Assembly: GCA_011522945.1 (NCBI GenBank)
Contig: WTHY01000010.1
Span: forward strand, 1 to 16,306
Direction: 5' to 3'
From: Alphaproteobacteria bacterium
GTDB lineage: Bacteria > Pseudomonadota > Alphaproteobacteria > Puniceispirillales > Puniceispirillaceae
DNA length: 16,306 bases
Every line of letters starts with the position of its first letter. The stretch's first letter is position 1. The notes beneath the pieces are model-generated. The model was not told the origin of the DNA, searched no databases, and saw nothing but the letters and a program-made list of their open reading frames with translations. This document shows positions 1 to 6,669 of the stretch, piece after piece. The position numbers were made by a program, and so were the translations under genes.

Positions 1-14
1 TGTATAAGAGACAG
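1..14. other. Tn5/Nextera mosaic-end adapter remnant
   Basis: The first 14 bases, TGTATAAGAGACAG, are identical to the 3' part of the 19-base Tn5 mosaic end used in Nextera tagmentation libraries (AGATGTGTATAAGAGACAG). An exact match placed at the very edge of the window is best explained by untrimmed adapter rather than genomic DNA. Native sequence therefore probably begins at base 15, and the reading frame running off this edge should not be translated through these bases. Confidence 0.93.
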
Positions 15-77
15 ATATATATGCGACAATAACCTGTCTAATGCGGCTTTTTGATCGGATAGTGGGCTATAGTCCAT
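15..77 (-). CDS. 5' fragment of an ORF downstream of tsaB, possibly rimI
   Basis: An ATG at 77-75 on the minus strand opens a frame of 21 codons, reading MDYSPLSDQKAALDRLLSHIY, up to base 15, where the adapter begins. It starts only 7 bases after the tsaB stop codon. In many bacteria the gene after tsaB is rimI, the N-acetyltransferase acting on ribosomal protein S18, so a truncated rimI is the natural guess. The fragment is too short to show any acetyltransferase motif, and I see no strong Shine-Dalgarno sequence before the ATG. The identity therefore rests on position alone. A chance ORF is the alternative. Confidence 0.33.
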
Positions 78-84
78 TGGTGCG

Positions 85-852
85 TCAGGCTGGTTTCTTT
101 GCAGGGCCAAGTTTGGGGGGCGCTAGATAGGCTGGCTCCAGAGGGGCTAGTCGCGTGCCGTCAAAAATCTGCTTTGCTGCTAAATTCGCAATAAGCGCAG
201 CCGAGGGAAGTTGCCGATGGAAGTGAGCCGGATGGGGCAGGCGTGCATCCCACCCATCAGGTAATAACCCTGTAAGCTGTAGATCTGGCTCGCTTAACAA
301 AATCTTATGTAAACCAGCTTCATCTACATCCTGAATTTGTGTCATGCCAGATGTCTGCATGTAAACAGAGTTACGCCGACTATCCAAAACAGCCAGCCAG
401 CCTGTGCCAGATTTTGGGCCAGATTTTGTGCCAGATTTTACTTCAGCCTCTTTGTCAGACTTTGCACTAGAATAGGCATCAAGATATGTCTTTGTTTTGG
501 CATGAAGCATTGCCTCTAATAACGAAATACCAACCGGCTCAGCTGTGCCTGCCAATAACAAGCCTTTCGCTGCAGCTAAACAAACACGAATGCCGGTGAA
601 GGAGCCCGGGCCACAGCCTGCCGCAATATGCGTAATATCCGAGAATCGATAATTTGCTTGGCGTAAAATATCATCAATTTGTGCCGTAAGGCGCTCAGCA
701 TGACCATGACGCGCTTCTACCAGATTTTGAATTACCTCACCTGAAGGCAGATATATGGCAGCCGAACTGGCATCACTGGCAGACTCCAAAGCCAAAATAG
801 TAGGTGATATGCCTGAATCTGATAGATTTCCATCCTGAATTTGTTGTGCCAT
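85..852 (-). CDS. tsaB: tRNA threonylcarbamoyladenosine biosynthesis protein TsaB
   Basis: TsaB is the scaffold partner of TsaD in the cytoplasmic TsaB-TsaD-TsaE machinery that transfers threonylcarbamoyl to A37 of ANN-decoding tRNAs. The 255-residue product shows the family landmarks: an N-terminal ILALESA strand (19-25), a HGHAERL segment (49-55), the signature GPGSFTGIR (81-89) and VLDSRRNSVYMQ (155-166). I start at the ATG at 852; the in-frame TTG just before it is less likely. The protein is slightly longer than usual, mainly because of a charged insert at about 125-150 ending in three KSGx repeats, encoded by a 12-bp tandem repeat. It also has an N-terminal tail of about 17 residues. 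The gene is divergent from the deacetylase-like gene, so it has its own promoter in 853-1022. Function is secure; the insert is the only oddity. Confidence 0.93.
   Translation of the reverse strand: MAQQIQDGNLSDSGISPTILALESASDASSAAIYLPSGEVIQNLVEARHGHAERLTAQIDDILRQANYRFSDITHIAAGCGPGSFTGIRVCLAAAKGLLLAGTAEPVGISLLEAMLHAKTKTYLDAYSSAKSDKEAEVKSGTKSGPKSGTGWLAVLDSRRNSVYMQTSGMTQIQDVDEAGLHKILLSEPDLQLTGLLPDGWDARLPHPAHFHRQLPSAALIANLAAKQIFDGTRLAPLEPAYLAPPKLGPAKKPA
404..439. repeat. 12-bp tandem repeat, three copies, inside tsaB
   Basis: Three adjacent 12-base units (404-415, 416-427, 428-439) read g[tg]gccagatttt and differ at one base only in the middle copy. They keep the reading frame and encode KSGT, KSGP and KSGT at TsaB residues 139-150. 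The following 24 bases look like more degenerate versions of the same unit. The unit lies in a non-conserved insert between two conserved TsaB segments, so copy number could vary without breaking the gene. Confidence 0.9.
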
Positions 853-1022
853 CAACCTATCCCTATCTCATGGCGTGTCTATGAAAAGCTTTTCTCAAAA
901 TATCTATATTATGAGCGAACCTATCAGCTTAAAGTAAATCTGTCTAAAAAGGGAGTAACAAGAACAATAAAATAGTCTATGCTATGGGTCTTGAGAGATT
1001 AGGTGCATTTGAGGATTAAGAT
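853..1022. promoter_or_regulatory. Divergent intergenic region, tsaB / deacetylase-like gene
   Basis: This 170-base region must carry promoters for both flanking genes, which point away from each other. It is AT-rich. On the minus strand, near 905-915, there is a CATAAT/ATATAG stretch that could be a -10 region for tsaB, but no good -35 at the right distance. On the plus strand TATGCTAT (979-986) is a possible -10 for the deacetylase gene, again without a clear -35. A perfect 12-bp palindrome, GAAAAGCTTTTC, lies at 883-894 in the likely tsaB leader and could be an operator or simply chance. Individual elements are weak; the regional assignment rests on gene orientation. Confidence 0.5.
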
Positions 1023-2042
1023 ATGACAAGGTGGTTACAACGGTTGTGGGCACAATTCGCCGTGGCCTTATCTTTGGCAAGCTGGTCTGGTGCGGCTATT
1101 GCTGGTGATTACGCAACTATTATCATGTATCATAGATTTGGCGAATCTAACTATCCATCGACAAATATCGACCTCGATCAATTTGAAGCCCATTTAGCCT
1201 ATCTTGCTGATGGTGGTTTTACAGTTCTGCCTGTTCCTGAGATTATTGAGACATTGGATGCTGGTGGTGAATTGCCAGATAAGACGGTTGGCATCACAAT
1301 TGATGATGCTTATTTATCAGTCTACACAGAAGCCTGGCCACGTCTGAAATCCTACGATTTTCCCTTTACAATATTCATCGCAACAGACCCGATTGATAAG
1401 GGGTATGGCAATTATATGAGCTGGGACCAATTGCGCGAATTACAGCAAAATGGGGTCTCTATGGGATCTCAAACGAAATCTCACCCGCATATGCATCGGA
1501 TTCCAGCTGAACAAGTGAAAGATGAGCTAAGTCAGTCAAACACGCGCTTTATTGAAGAGCTTGGCCTGCGCCCAGATTTATTTGCCTATCCATATGGTGA
1601 ATATTCTCTATCAGTGATAGAGGCTGTGAAAGCCGCTGGATTTACAGCTGCCTTTGGCCAAAATTCTGGGGTCATGCATGCTGATGATTTATGGTTTGAG
1701 CTGCCACGTTTCGCCTTTAACGAAGCCTATGGCACACTTGACAGGCTGAAGCTGGCTGTAAATGGCAAGCCGCTGCGTGTGTCTGATATCACGCCAGCTG
1801 ATATGGTGCTCTCGGAAAATCCGCCCCTATACGGCTTTACGCTAGCTGAGTCTTTGATGCCCGGCCGCCAGCTTAGGTGTTTTGCTAGCGGGTATGGGCA
1901 GGTTGAGGTTGTTCAGCTTGGCAGACGTGCTGAAGTGCGTTTGCCAGGCCCGTTAAATGGCCCGCGGGCAAGAATCAATTGCACCATGCCGGCAGGTGAC
2001 GACCGTTGGCGCTGGTTTGGACGGCAATTTCTGACAGAGTGA
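1023..2042 (+). CDS. Secreted polysaccharide deacetylase (NodB) family protein
   Basis: The 339-residue product has a signal peptide (about 1-27, hydrophobic core then AIA before Gly28), so it is exported. The NodB fold is recognisable: MYHRFGE (35-41), motif 1 TIDDAY with D94/D95 (92-97), motif 2 as GSQTKSHPH (148-156), motif 3 as FAYPYGEY (187-194), and a LPRFAF segment (227-232). Family members remove acetyl groups from N- or O-acetylated polysaccharides using a metal held by Asp-His-His. Here the first motif-2 His is Gln150, so activity is uncertain. Residues from about 255 to the end form an extra C-terminal region with two cysteines (C286, C320), possibly a disulfide-stabilised beta domain. 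A good Shine-Dalgarno, GAGGA at 1011-1015, lies 7 bases before the ATG. It is monocistronic and converges on the Bax-like gene. Substrate unknown. Confidence 0.85.
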   Translation: MTRWLQRLWAQFAVALSLASWSGAAIAGDYATIIMYHRFGESNYPSTNIDLDQFEAHLAYLADGGFTVLPVPEIIETLDAGGELPDKTVGITIDDAYLSVYTEAWPRLKSYDFPFTIFIATDPIDKGYGNYMSWDQLRELQQNGVSMGSQTKSHPHMHRIPAEQVKDELSQSNTRFIEELGLRPDLFAYPYGEYSLSVIEAVKAAGFTAAFGQNSGVMHADDLWFELPRFAFNEAYGTLDRLKLAVNGKPLRVSDITPADMVLSENPPLYGFTLAESLMPGRQLRCFASGYGQVEVVQLGRRAEVRLPGPLNGPRARINCTMPAGDDRWRWFGRQFLTE

Positions 2043-2058
2043 GTGAAAACGCCTATTC

Positions 2059-2083
2059 GCCATTAGCGTGTGGTTGCTAAGGC
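2059..2083 (+). terminator. Stem-loop just after the deacetylase-like gene
   Basis: Seventeen bases after the stop codon, GCC-A-TTAGC pairs with GCTAA-GGC around an 8-base loop. This gives an 8-bp stem with one bulged A. There is no T run after it, so it does not look like a standard intrinsic terminator; it may only stabilise the 3' end. A second imperfect hairpin occurs at 2205-2226 (CTCAT/ATGAG plus CTA/TAG with a 2-base bulge), in the shared 3' region of the converging Bax-like gene. I see nothing else in 2043-2270. Confidence 0.3.
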
Positions 2084-2270
2084 CTCTCAACACCAAACGC
2101 CCCAAACACTGCAGACTGTCTCGTACCTAATAGATTTTCAGTAAATCGCCAACCTAAGCAGGTATCTGACTAACAATGGCCAAATACGTCCCATACCAGC
2201 AACACTCATCTAGCGGTAGATATGAGACCCTGTGATATCAGCAAATCTAGGTTCTTTTGATGACCTGACC

Positions 2271-3248
2271 TTACCCAGAGGTGCCCAATCTCAAATTATC
2301 AAAATTCGTAAAATTATTACGACCTATGACATTGCGAATTGTTTCTACATATTCCGCGCCAGTCTCGGCATAATTTGATAAATATGGCGCCAAATCAAAT
2401 CCGTCTGCGGTACGACCCTGCTGTGCAAGCTGCGCACGTACATCGCGAAGCGCTTCATAAGCATAATGACTATTTAAATTCTTCATATAGCTGTGCACCG
2501 ATTCTTGTAATGTATCAAATTTTCGGATTACAGCTCTACTATTGCTAGCCTCCAGCGGCTTAACACCATCCTCAGCGCGCCAGGCCCATTGGCCATAAAG
2601 TGCGTTAGCTTCTTTCGTGAAACGAGATGTCCCCCAACCAGATTCGATAGCAGCCTGCGCCAATGCAAGTGATACAGGTAGCGGGCGAATGCGCTTATCA
2701 AGCTCTGTGCGCAACATTTCAGGACGCATAGTTTCAGAATCCTGTGTATCTGTTTTTACCCTGTAAGATTTCGCTAATGCTAGCAGCTGTGTCGTATCAG
2801 CCTTTGCAAGCATCGTGCGTTCAGCTGCGATTTTATCATTAGCCGCCAAAATGAGTGGCAGCATAATCCGGACGAAAAGCTGCTTTCGTTCTTGAACTGT
2901 CAGATCGCCAATTTCCGCTGGCATGCGGGGTGTGAATATAGCTGGTACAGCTATAGATTCTTGTATTTGTGGTAAATTGTAATTCAACCATATAGACGCT
3001 AATTGCGGGCGTTTTAGAGGTATGGCGATATCGGCAGCCGCATCTGGTGTAATTTTTGGAAGATTAGCTTTTTTATCAACAGAGTTTGCACTGTCATACC
3101 CTGCTTTATAGCTGTGTCCCTTTCCGGAAAAATCTGGATGCGCAACAATATTGGCGCCTATATATAGACCAGCGATCGCACAAGCTAATATCAGCAGGAT
3201 GATTGTGTTTGTTACAGTATTCTGTTTGGGTGTTTCAGCCATAACCAT
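2271..3248 (-). CDS. Membrane-anchored Bax-like glucosaminidase family protein
   Basis: The 325-residue product has a short cytoplasmic N-terminus, one hydrophobic segment (about 13-35) without a convincing signal-peptidase site, then a periplasmic part. Residues about 190-315 resemble the glucosaminidase domain of Escherichia coli Bax and FlgJ-type hydrolases: SLALAQAAIESGWGTSRF (193-210) with Glu202 as the expected catalytic acid, NALYGQWAW (215-223), and a later SYMKNLNSHYAYEALR stretch (253-268). Such enzymes cleave peptidoglycan between N-acetylglucosamine and N-acetylmuramic acid. Residues 36-110 are a linker of low conservation. The start could be Met1 (ATG at 3248) or Met3; neither has a strong Shine-Dalgarno. 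The gene begins 36 bases after the nfu stop and is likely co-transcribed with nfu. No flagellar genes are near, so a cell-wall role is more likely than a flagellar one. Confidence 0.85.
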   Translation of the reverse strand: MVMAETPKQNTVTNTIILLILACAIAGLYIGANIVAHPDFSGKGHSYKAGYDSANSVDKKANLPKITPDAAADIAIPLKRPQLASIWLNYNLPQIQESIAVPAIFTPRMPAEIGDLTVQERKQLFVRIMLPLILAANDKIAAERTMLAKADTTQLLALAKSYRVKTDTQDSETMRPEMLRTELDKRIRPLPVSLALAQAAIESGWGTSRFTKEANALYGQWAWRAEDGVKPLEASNSRAVIRKFDTLQESVHSYMKNLNSHYAYEALRDVRAQLAQQGRTADGFDLAPYLSNYAETGAEYVETIRNVIGRNNFTNFDNLRLGTSG

Positions 3249-3284
3249 AATATTTTCAGCCGAGGCATTGTAGCAGCTACCTGT

Positions 3285-3836
3285 CTACATATCAGCAGAC
3301 CTAACCTCACGGACTTCTGGGATGTAGTGCCTGAGCATATTTTCAATGCCCATCTTTAACGTTGCTGTAGAACTAGGGCATCCAGCACAAGCACCTTGCA
3401 TGGTCAGTGTCACAACGCCATCGTCAAAATCGTGGAAAACAATATCCCCACCATCCATAGCCACAGCTGGACGTACGCGCGTATCTAACAAATGTTTGAT
3501 TTGAGACACGATTTCATCATCGTCTTCATCCGCGCTATCATCAGTTTTTGCAGCCTCAATTACAGGCAGGCCAGACGCATAATGTTCCATGATACCAGCA
3601 AGTATAGATGGCTTCAGCGCAAACCAGTCAGATGTCTCAGCTTTTGTTACAGCTAAGAAGTCACTACCCAGAAATACTGAAGCAATACCGTCAATCTGGA
3701 ATAGGCGACGTGCCAATGCAGATGATTTTGCATCGTCAGCAGATGTAAATTCAGCTGTACCCGTACCCATCACATCGGCGCCTGGGATAAATTTTAGCGT
3801 TGCTGGATTTGGTGTATCTTCTGTTTGAATAAACAT
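3285..3836 (-). CDS. NfuA-like Fe-S cluster carrier (Nfu_N plus NifU C-terminal domain)
   Basis: This cytoplasmic protein carries and delivers Fe-S clusters to client apoproteins. With the ATG at 3836 it has 183 residues and opens MFIQTEDTPNPATLKFIPG, the typical start of the Nfu_N domain (about 1-88). An acidic linker follows (about 98-109, rich in Asp/Glu). The NifU C-terminal domain (about 108-180) holds the cluster-binding CxxC in GACAGCPSS (C150, C153), preceded by VRPAVAMDGGDI (121-132). A longer frame reaching 3887 adds 17 residues that are not family-like, so I reject it; AGGG lies about 11 bases upstream of the chosen ATG. In alphaproteobacteria this two-domain form commonly sits near trpS and tsaB, as here. 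A candidate promoter lies at 3928-3955. Confidence 0.94.
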   Translation of the reverse strand: MFIQTEDTPNPATLKFIPGADVMGTGTAEFTSADDAKSSALARRLFQIDGIASVFLGSDFLAVTKAETSDWFALKPSILAGIMEHYASGLPVIEAAKTDDSADEDDDEIVSQIKHLLDTRVRPAVAMDGGDIVFHDFDDGVVTLTMQGACAGCPSSTATLKMGIENMLRHYIPEVREVRSADM

Positions 3837-3927
3837 CTGTTTTTTATCCCTAGCTGTAGTGAACATACCTTTAAATAAGCATATCACCAGTAGCTGTCTG
3901 TGCCTAAATGATTGTGCTACTATCCAT

Positions 3928-3955
3928 CAGATAGGAACTATTTCTGTTGAGTCAA
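3928..3955 (-). promoter_or_regulatory. Candidate sigma70-type promoter for nfu
   Basis: On the minus strand TTGACT (3955-3950) matches five of six bases of the -35 consensus. It is followed after 16 bases by TATCTG (3933-3928), a weaker -10 with three matches. It lies between trpS and nfu, downstream of a possible trpS terminator, which fits separate transcription of nfu and the Bax-like gene. The -10 is poor, so this is tentative. Confidence 0.33.
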
Positions 3956-3967
3956 GTCAGTAGTCTT

Positions 3968-3983
3968 AAAAGCCAATATGGCT
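3968..3983 (-). terminator. Possible intrinsic terminator at the end of trpS
   Basis: On the minus strand AGCCA-TAT-TGGCT forms a 5-bp stem with a 3-base loop and is followed directly by TTTTAA, the layout of a small rho-independent terminator. It overlaps the trpS stop codon (3984-3982). The stem is short, so termination may be partial, allowing some read-through into nfu. Confidence 0.42.
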
Positions 3984-4986
3984 ATTTTGCGACAAACCCC
4001 ATTATATCTTTAACCTCAGCTAGAATAGGCGCTGAAATAGCACGAGCACGCTCAGCACCGTCAGCCAAGATCTGATCAATTTCTGTCTCATCTTTTAGCA
4101 ATGCATTCATCTTCTCAGATATAGGCGAAATGACAGAAATTGTGAGGTCGGCAAGAGCTGGCTTGAAAACACCGAAACCCTGTCCCCCAAATTCTGAGAG
4201 AATATCAGCTTCTGTGCGGCCTGACAGGCCAGCATAGATGCCCACTAAATTTCGAGCTTCAGGCCTGTCTGCCAGACCGTCTATCTCAGAAGGAAGAGGC
4301 TCTGGATCTGTTTTTGCTTTCTTGAGCTTCGAGGCAATCAAATCTACATCATCTGTCAGATTAATACGTGTGAAGTCAGACTCATCTGACTTGCTCATCT
4401 TGCTAGTACCGTTGCGCAGACTCATCACCCGCGCAGCTGTGCCTTGAATTAAAGGTTCTGGCTGCGGGAAAAATTCAACACCAAACATAGAGTTAAATGA
4501 CATGGCAATATCACGTGTTAACTCAAGATGCTGTTTCTGGTCTTCACCTACTGGCACATGTGTTGCGCAATAGGCCAAAATATCAGCTGCCATTAAAGTA
4601 GGATAGGAATATAGACCAACTGTTGCATTTTCTCGGTTTTTGCCAGCTTTCTCTTTAAATTGTGTCATACGGTTTAGCCAACCAAGGCGTGCCACACAAT
4701 TAAACAGCCAGCCAAGTTCAGCATGCTCTTTCACCTGCGACTGGTTGAAAAGAATCGCTGTCTTTGTATCAATACCTGAAGCAATGAGAGAAGCCGCAAC
4801 CTCACGAGTAGATTGCCGCAAAGCTGCAGGGTCCTGCGGTACGGTTACAGCGTGTAAATCAACAACGCAATAAATAGACTCAAAATCAGACTGCAGCGCT
4901 ACCCAATTGCGTATGGCGCCTAAATAATTTCCCAGATGGAGATTCCCTGTTGGTTGTACACCTGAAAAAATTCGTCCCTTACTCAT
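3982..4986 (-). CDS. trpS: Tryptophanyl-tRNA synthetase
   Basis: TrpRS charges tRNA-Trp with tryptophan in the cytoplasm using ATP. The 334-residue product is the normal bacterial length for this class I synthetase. The HIGH-equivalent occurs in PTGNLHLGNYLGA (12-24), the central GEDQKQHLELTRD lies at 147-159, and the KMSKS loop is exact at 196-200. The N-terminus begins directly with SGVQPTG after a few residues, as expected. The ATG at 4986 is preceded by GGAG (4996-4993) at 6 bases spacing, a good ribosome binding site. The gene lies 108 bases after murJ. That gap contains a 14-bp direct duplication and promoter-like hexamers, so trpS may be transcribed both from the mutS-glnD-murJ operon and from its own promoter. 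I see no Trp-rich leader peptide. Confidence 0.97.
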   Translation of the reverse strand: MSKGRIFSGVQPTGNLHLGNYLGAIRNWVALQSDFESIYCVVDLHAVTVPQDPAALRQSTREVAASLIASGIDTKTAILFNQSQVKEHAELGWLFNCVARLGWLNRMTQFKEKAGKNRENATVGLYSYPTLMAADILAYCATHVPVGEDQKQHLELTRDIAMSFNSMFGVEFFPQPEPLIQGTAARVMSLRNGTSKMSKSDESDFTRINLTDDVDLIASKLKKAKTDPEPLPSEIDGLADRPEARNLVGIYAGLSGRTEADILSEFGGQGFGVFKPALADLTISVISPISEKMNALLKDETEIDQILADGAERARAISAPILAEVKDIMGFVAK

Positions 4987-5038
4987 CTTATGCTCCGCTA
5001 TGGCGCAACCGCTTTATTTCGATTGCATATTGACCTGC

Positions 5039-5066
5039 ATGGCTTATCGCTTATGGCTTATCGCTG
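5039..5066. repeat. 14-bp direct tandem duplication upstream of trpS
   Basis: ATGGCTTATCGCTT (5039-5052) is followed at once by ATGGCTTATCGCTG (5053-5066), identical at 13 of 14 positions. It lies in the murJ-trpS gap. Read on the minus strand, each copy contains GATAAG, so the duplication doubles a possible -10 box. Confidence 0.92.
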
Positions 5067-5086
5067 GGCAAGGCTAAACTGGTCAA
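5043..5086 (-). promoter_or_regulatory. Candidate overlapping tandem promoters for trpS
   Basis: On the minus strand TTGACC (5086-5081, five of six -35 matches) is followed after 18 bases by GATAAG (5062-5057, four of six -10 matches). A second set, TTGCCC (5071-5066) then 17 bases then GATAAG (5048-5043), lies inside the first. The second -10 exists because of the 14-bp duplication. The spacings are right for sigma70-type promoters, but hexamer matches are moderate and the promoter consensus of this organism is unknown. Confidence 0.35.
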
Positions 5087-5094
5087 GTATTTTT

Positions 5095-6669
5095 CTAAAC
5101 TGTATCTACAGTATGGCTACGTAATTCTCGCGGCAGACAGCCAAATTGCCAGCTTGCAATGACATAACTCAGACCACCGACCAAAATAACAAGACCAAGT
5201 TCAATCACCTGTCTTGCCTGCCAGTCCGATGGCACAATATCTACCCATAAAACAGCTAAAATGACGGCACCCATGATAAGGCTGCTTAAGGCTGGTGCAC
5301 CAAAAAGCCGCAAGCTACCAATTTTTAGCTTGTTTGATTTGAATAACAGCCAACCTTGAATGAATAGCACAGAATAGGCTGCCAAGCTTGTCGCCAGCGC
5401 CAGCCCAACATGCGCAAAAATCTGCATGAAATACAGGCTAGCAACAATATTGATAACAACTGCACCTAACGAGATGCGCAATATGAGCCCTGCCTGTCCC
5501 GCGGCAAAAAAGGCCGGCTGGAATAATTTGCTTACCACATAGGCTGGAATGCCTATCCCATAAGCAACCAACGCGCCTGCAGCAGCTATAATATCAGATT
5601 GTGTGAAAGCACCACCGCCAAATAAGCCGCCAATTATTGTTTCTGACATCACCAGACAGGCTACCGCACAAGGCAGGCTAAAAAATGCTGCTAACTTCAT
5701 AGCACGTGCGAGTTCATCAGCAATTTCAGACTGCCGAGACTCTGCCTCCAGCTTTGACAGGCGTGGCAATAATGCTGTGCCCAAGGCAATGCCAATAACA
5801 CCTAAGGGTAATTGTGCGACCCTATCACCATAATATAGCCAGGACACACTTCCCGCTGCCAGAAGTGACGCAAGAATTGTATCAACAAGCAGGTTTATCT
5901 GCAGACCACCAGCGCCTAATGCTGCTGGCAGGAAATGCCGCCACATTTTTCGCCCCGAGGATGAAATATGCGGCCGTATCAGGGCAGGGCGGGCAGAGAC
6001 TCTGCCCAACGCAGTTTGTAATAATAGCATTTGCGCAACGCCAGCAAACAAGATAGCCACGGCAACCGGCAGGCTTAATAATACTGGGTTAGCCTGAAGT
6101 AACGCAGGATTAGTATCTTGAAATAGCGGGACACAGAGCGCCCCCCCGATCAGACCTAAATTCAGAATGATCGGGGAAGCGGCACCACCAAAAAACCTGT
6201 CATGGGCATTTGTGATAGCAGCCCAAAGCGCCACCAGTGAAATCATCGGTAGATAGGGTATGGAAATCCGGGCCAATGTTACAGCAGCCTCAAACCGCTG
6301 AGGCGTATCTATAAACCCGGGGGCCAGAAACCCAATGACCAGCGGCATAAATATCTCTGCCAAAATGACGATAAAACTAAGTACCAGCAGGAGAATAATT
6401 TGCACTTCAGCTGCCAGCATTAGAGCCGCAGACTTGCCAGCCTCTTTGCGTAGATGACTAAAGGCAGGCAGAAATGCATTCGTCATAGCCCCATCTGCTG
6501 TCAGACGTCGAAACAAATTGGGGAGTTTAAACGCGATGAAAAAAGCGTCTGTAGCTGCGCCTGCACCGAGAATATGTGCGAATATCAAATCACGAATAAA
6601 CCCGAAGATACGGCTTATTGCCGTTAGGCTGCCAATTTGGCCAAATGCCTTTCCCAGAGACATGGACAT
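5095..6669 (-). CDS. murJ: Lipid II flippase MurJ (MviN family)
   Basis: MurJ moves the peptidoglycan precursor lipid II across the inner membrane. The 524-residue product is very hydrophobic, with about 14 predicted membrane segments, the MOP-superfamily pattern. Conserved residues known to matter in Escherichia coli MurJ are visible: SRIFGFIRD with R20, R26 and D27, then GAATDAFF with D41, KLPNLFRR with R54/R55, and YYGDR with R283. The residue three after this Arg is Gln286 where E. coli has Glu; I recall Gln here in other alphaproteobacterial MurJ proteins. The ATG at 6669 overlaps the glnD stop by one base (TAATG), so translation is probably coupled to glnD. GAGG lies roughly 10 bases upstream. 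Family assignment is secure. Confidence 0.96.
   Translation of the reverse strand: MSMSLGKAFGQIGSLTAISRIFGFIRDLIFAHILGAGAATDAFFIAFKLPNLFRRLTADGAMTNAFLPAFSHLRKEAGKSAALMLAAEVQIILLLVLSFIVILAEIFMPLVIGFLAPGFIDTPQRFEAAVTLARISIPYLPMISLVALWAAITNAHDRFFGGAASPIILNLGLIGGALCVPLFQDTNPALLQANPVLLSLPVAVAILFAGVAQMLLLQTALGRVSARPALIRPHISSSGRKMWRHFLPAALGAGGLQINLLVDTILASLLAAGSVSWLYYGDRVAQLPLGVIGIALGTALLPRLSKLEAESRQSEIADELARAMKLAAFFSLPCAVACLVMSETIIGGLFGGGAFTQSDIIAAAGALVAYGIGIPAYVVSKLFQPAFFAAGQAGLILRISLGAVVINIVASLYFMQIFAHVGLALATSLAAYSVLFIQGWLLFKSNKLKIGSLRLFGAPALSSLIMGAVILAVLWVDIVPSDWQARQVIELGLVILVGGLSYVIASWQFGCLPRELRSHTVDTV

Noticed and set aside
883..894. GAAAAGCTTTTC palindrome as a terminator or operator
   Set aside because: It has no loop and no T tail, lies in a leader region rather than after a gene, and has no second copy; too little to call.
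3179..3210. Lipobox in the Bax-like protein (ILAC near residue 20-23)
   Set aside because: Leu at -2 is a poor fit and the hydrophobic stretch continues past the Cys, so a membrane anchor fits better than a lipoprotein signal.
5014..5040. Nine-codon frame upstream of trpS as a leader peptide for attenuation
   Set aside because: It encodes MQVNMQSK with no Trp codon, and no alternating terminator/antiterminator hairpins are visible. A Trp-sensing leader would need Trp codons.
5797..5830. MurJ Gln286 in place of the E. coli Glu as a loss of function
   Set aside because: I recall Gln at this position in other alphaproteobacterial MurJ proteins, and the other key Arg and Asp residues are all present, so lineage variation is the simpler reading.
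5603..6056. Plus-strand open frames inside murJ, and similar ones inside glnD and mutS
   Set aside because: They lie antisense to strongly conserved proteins, show no family motif, and are expected shadows of the real frames.
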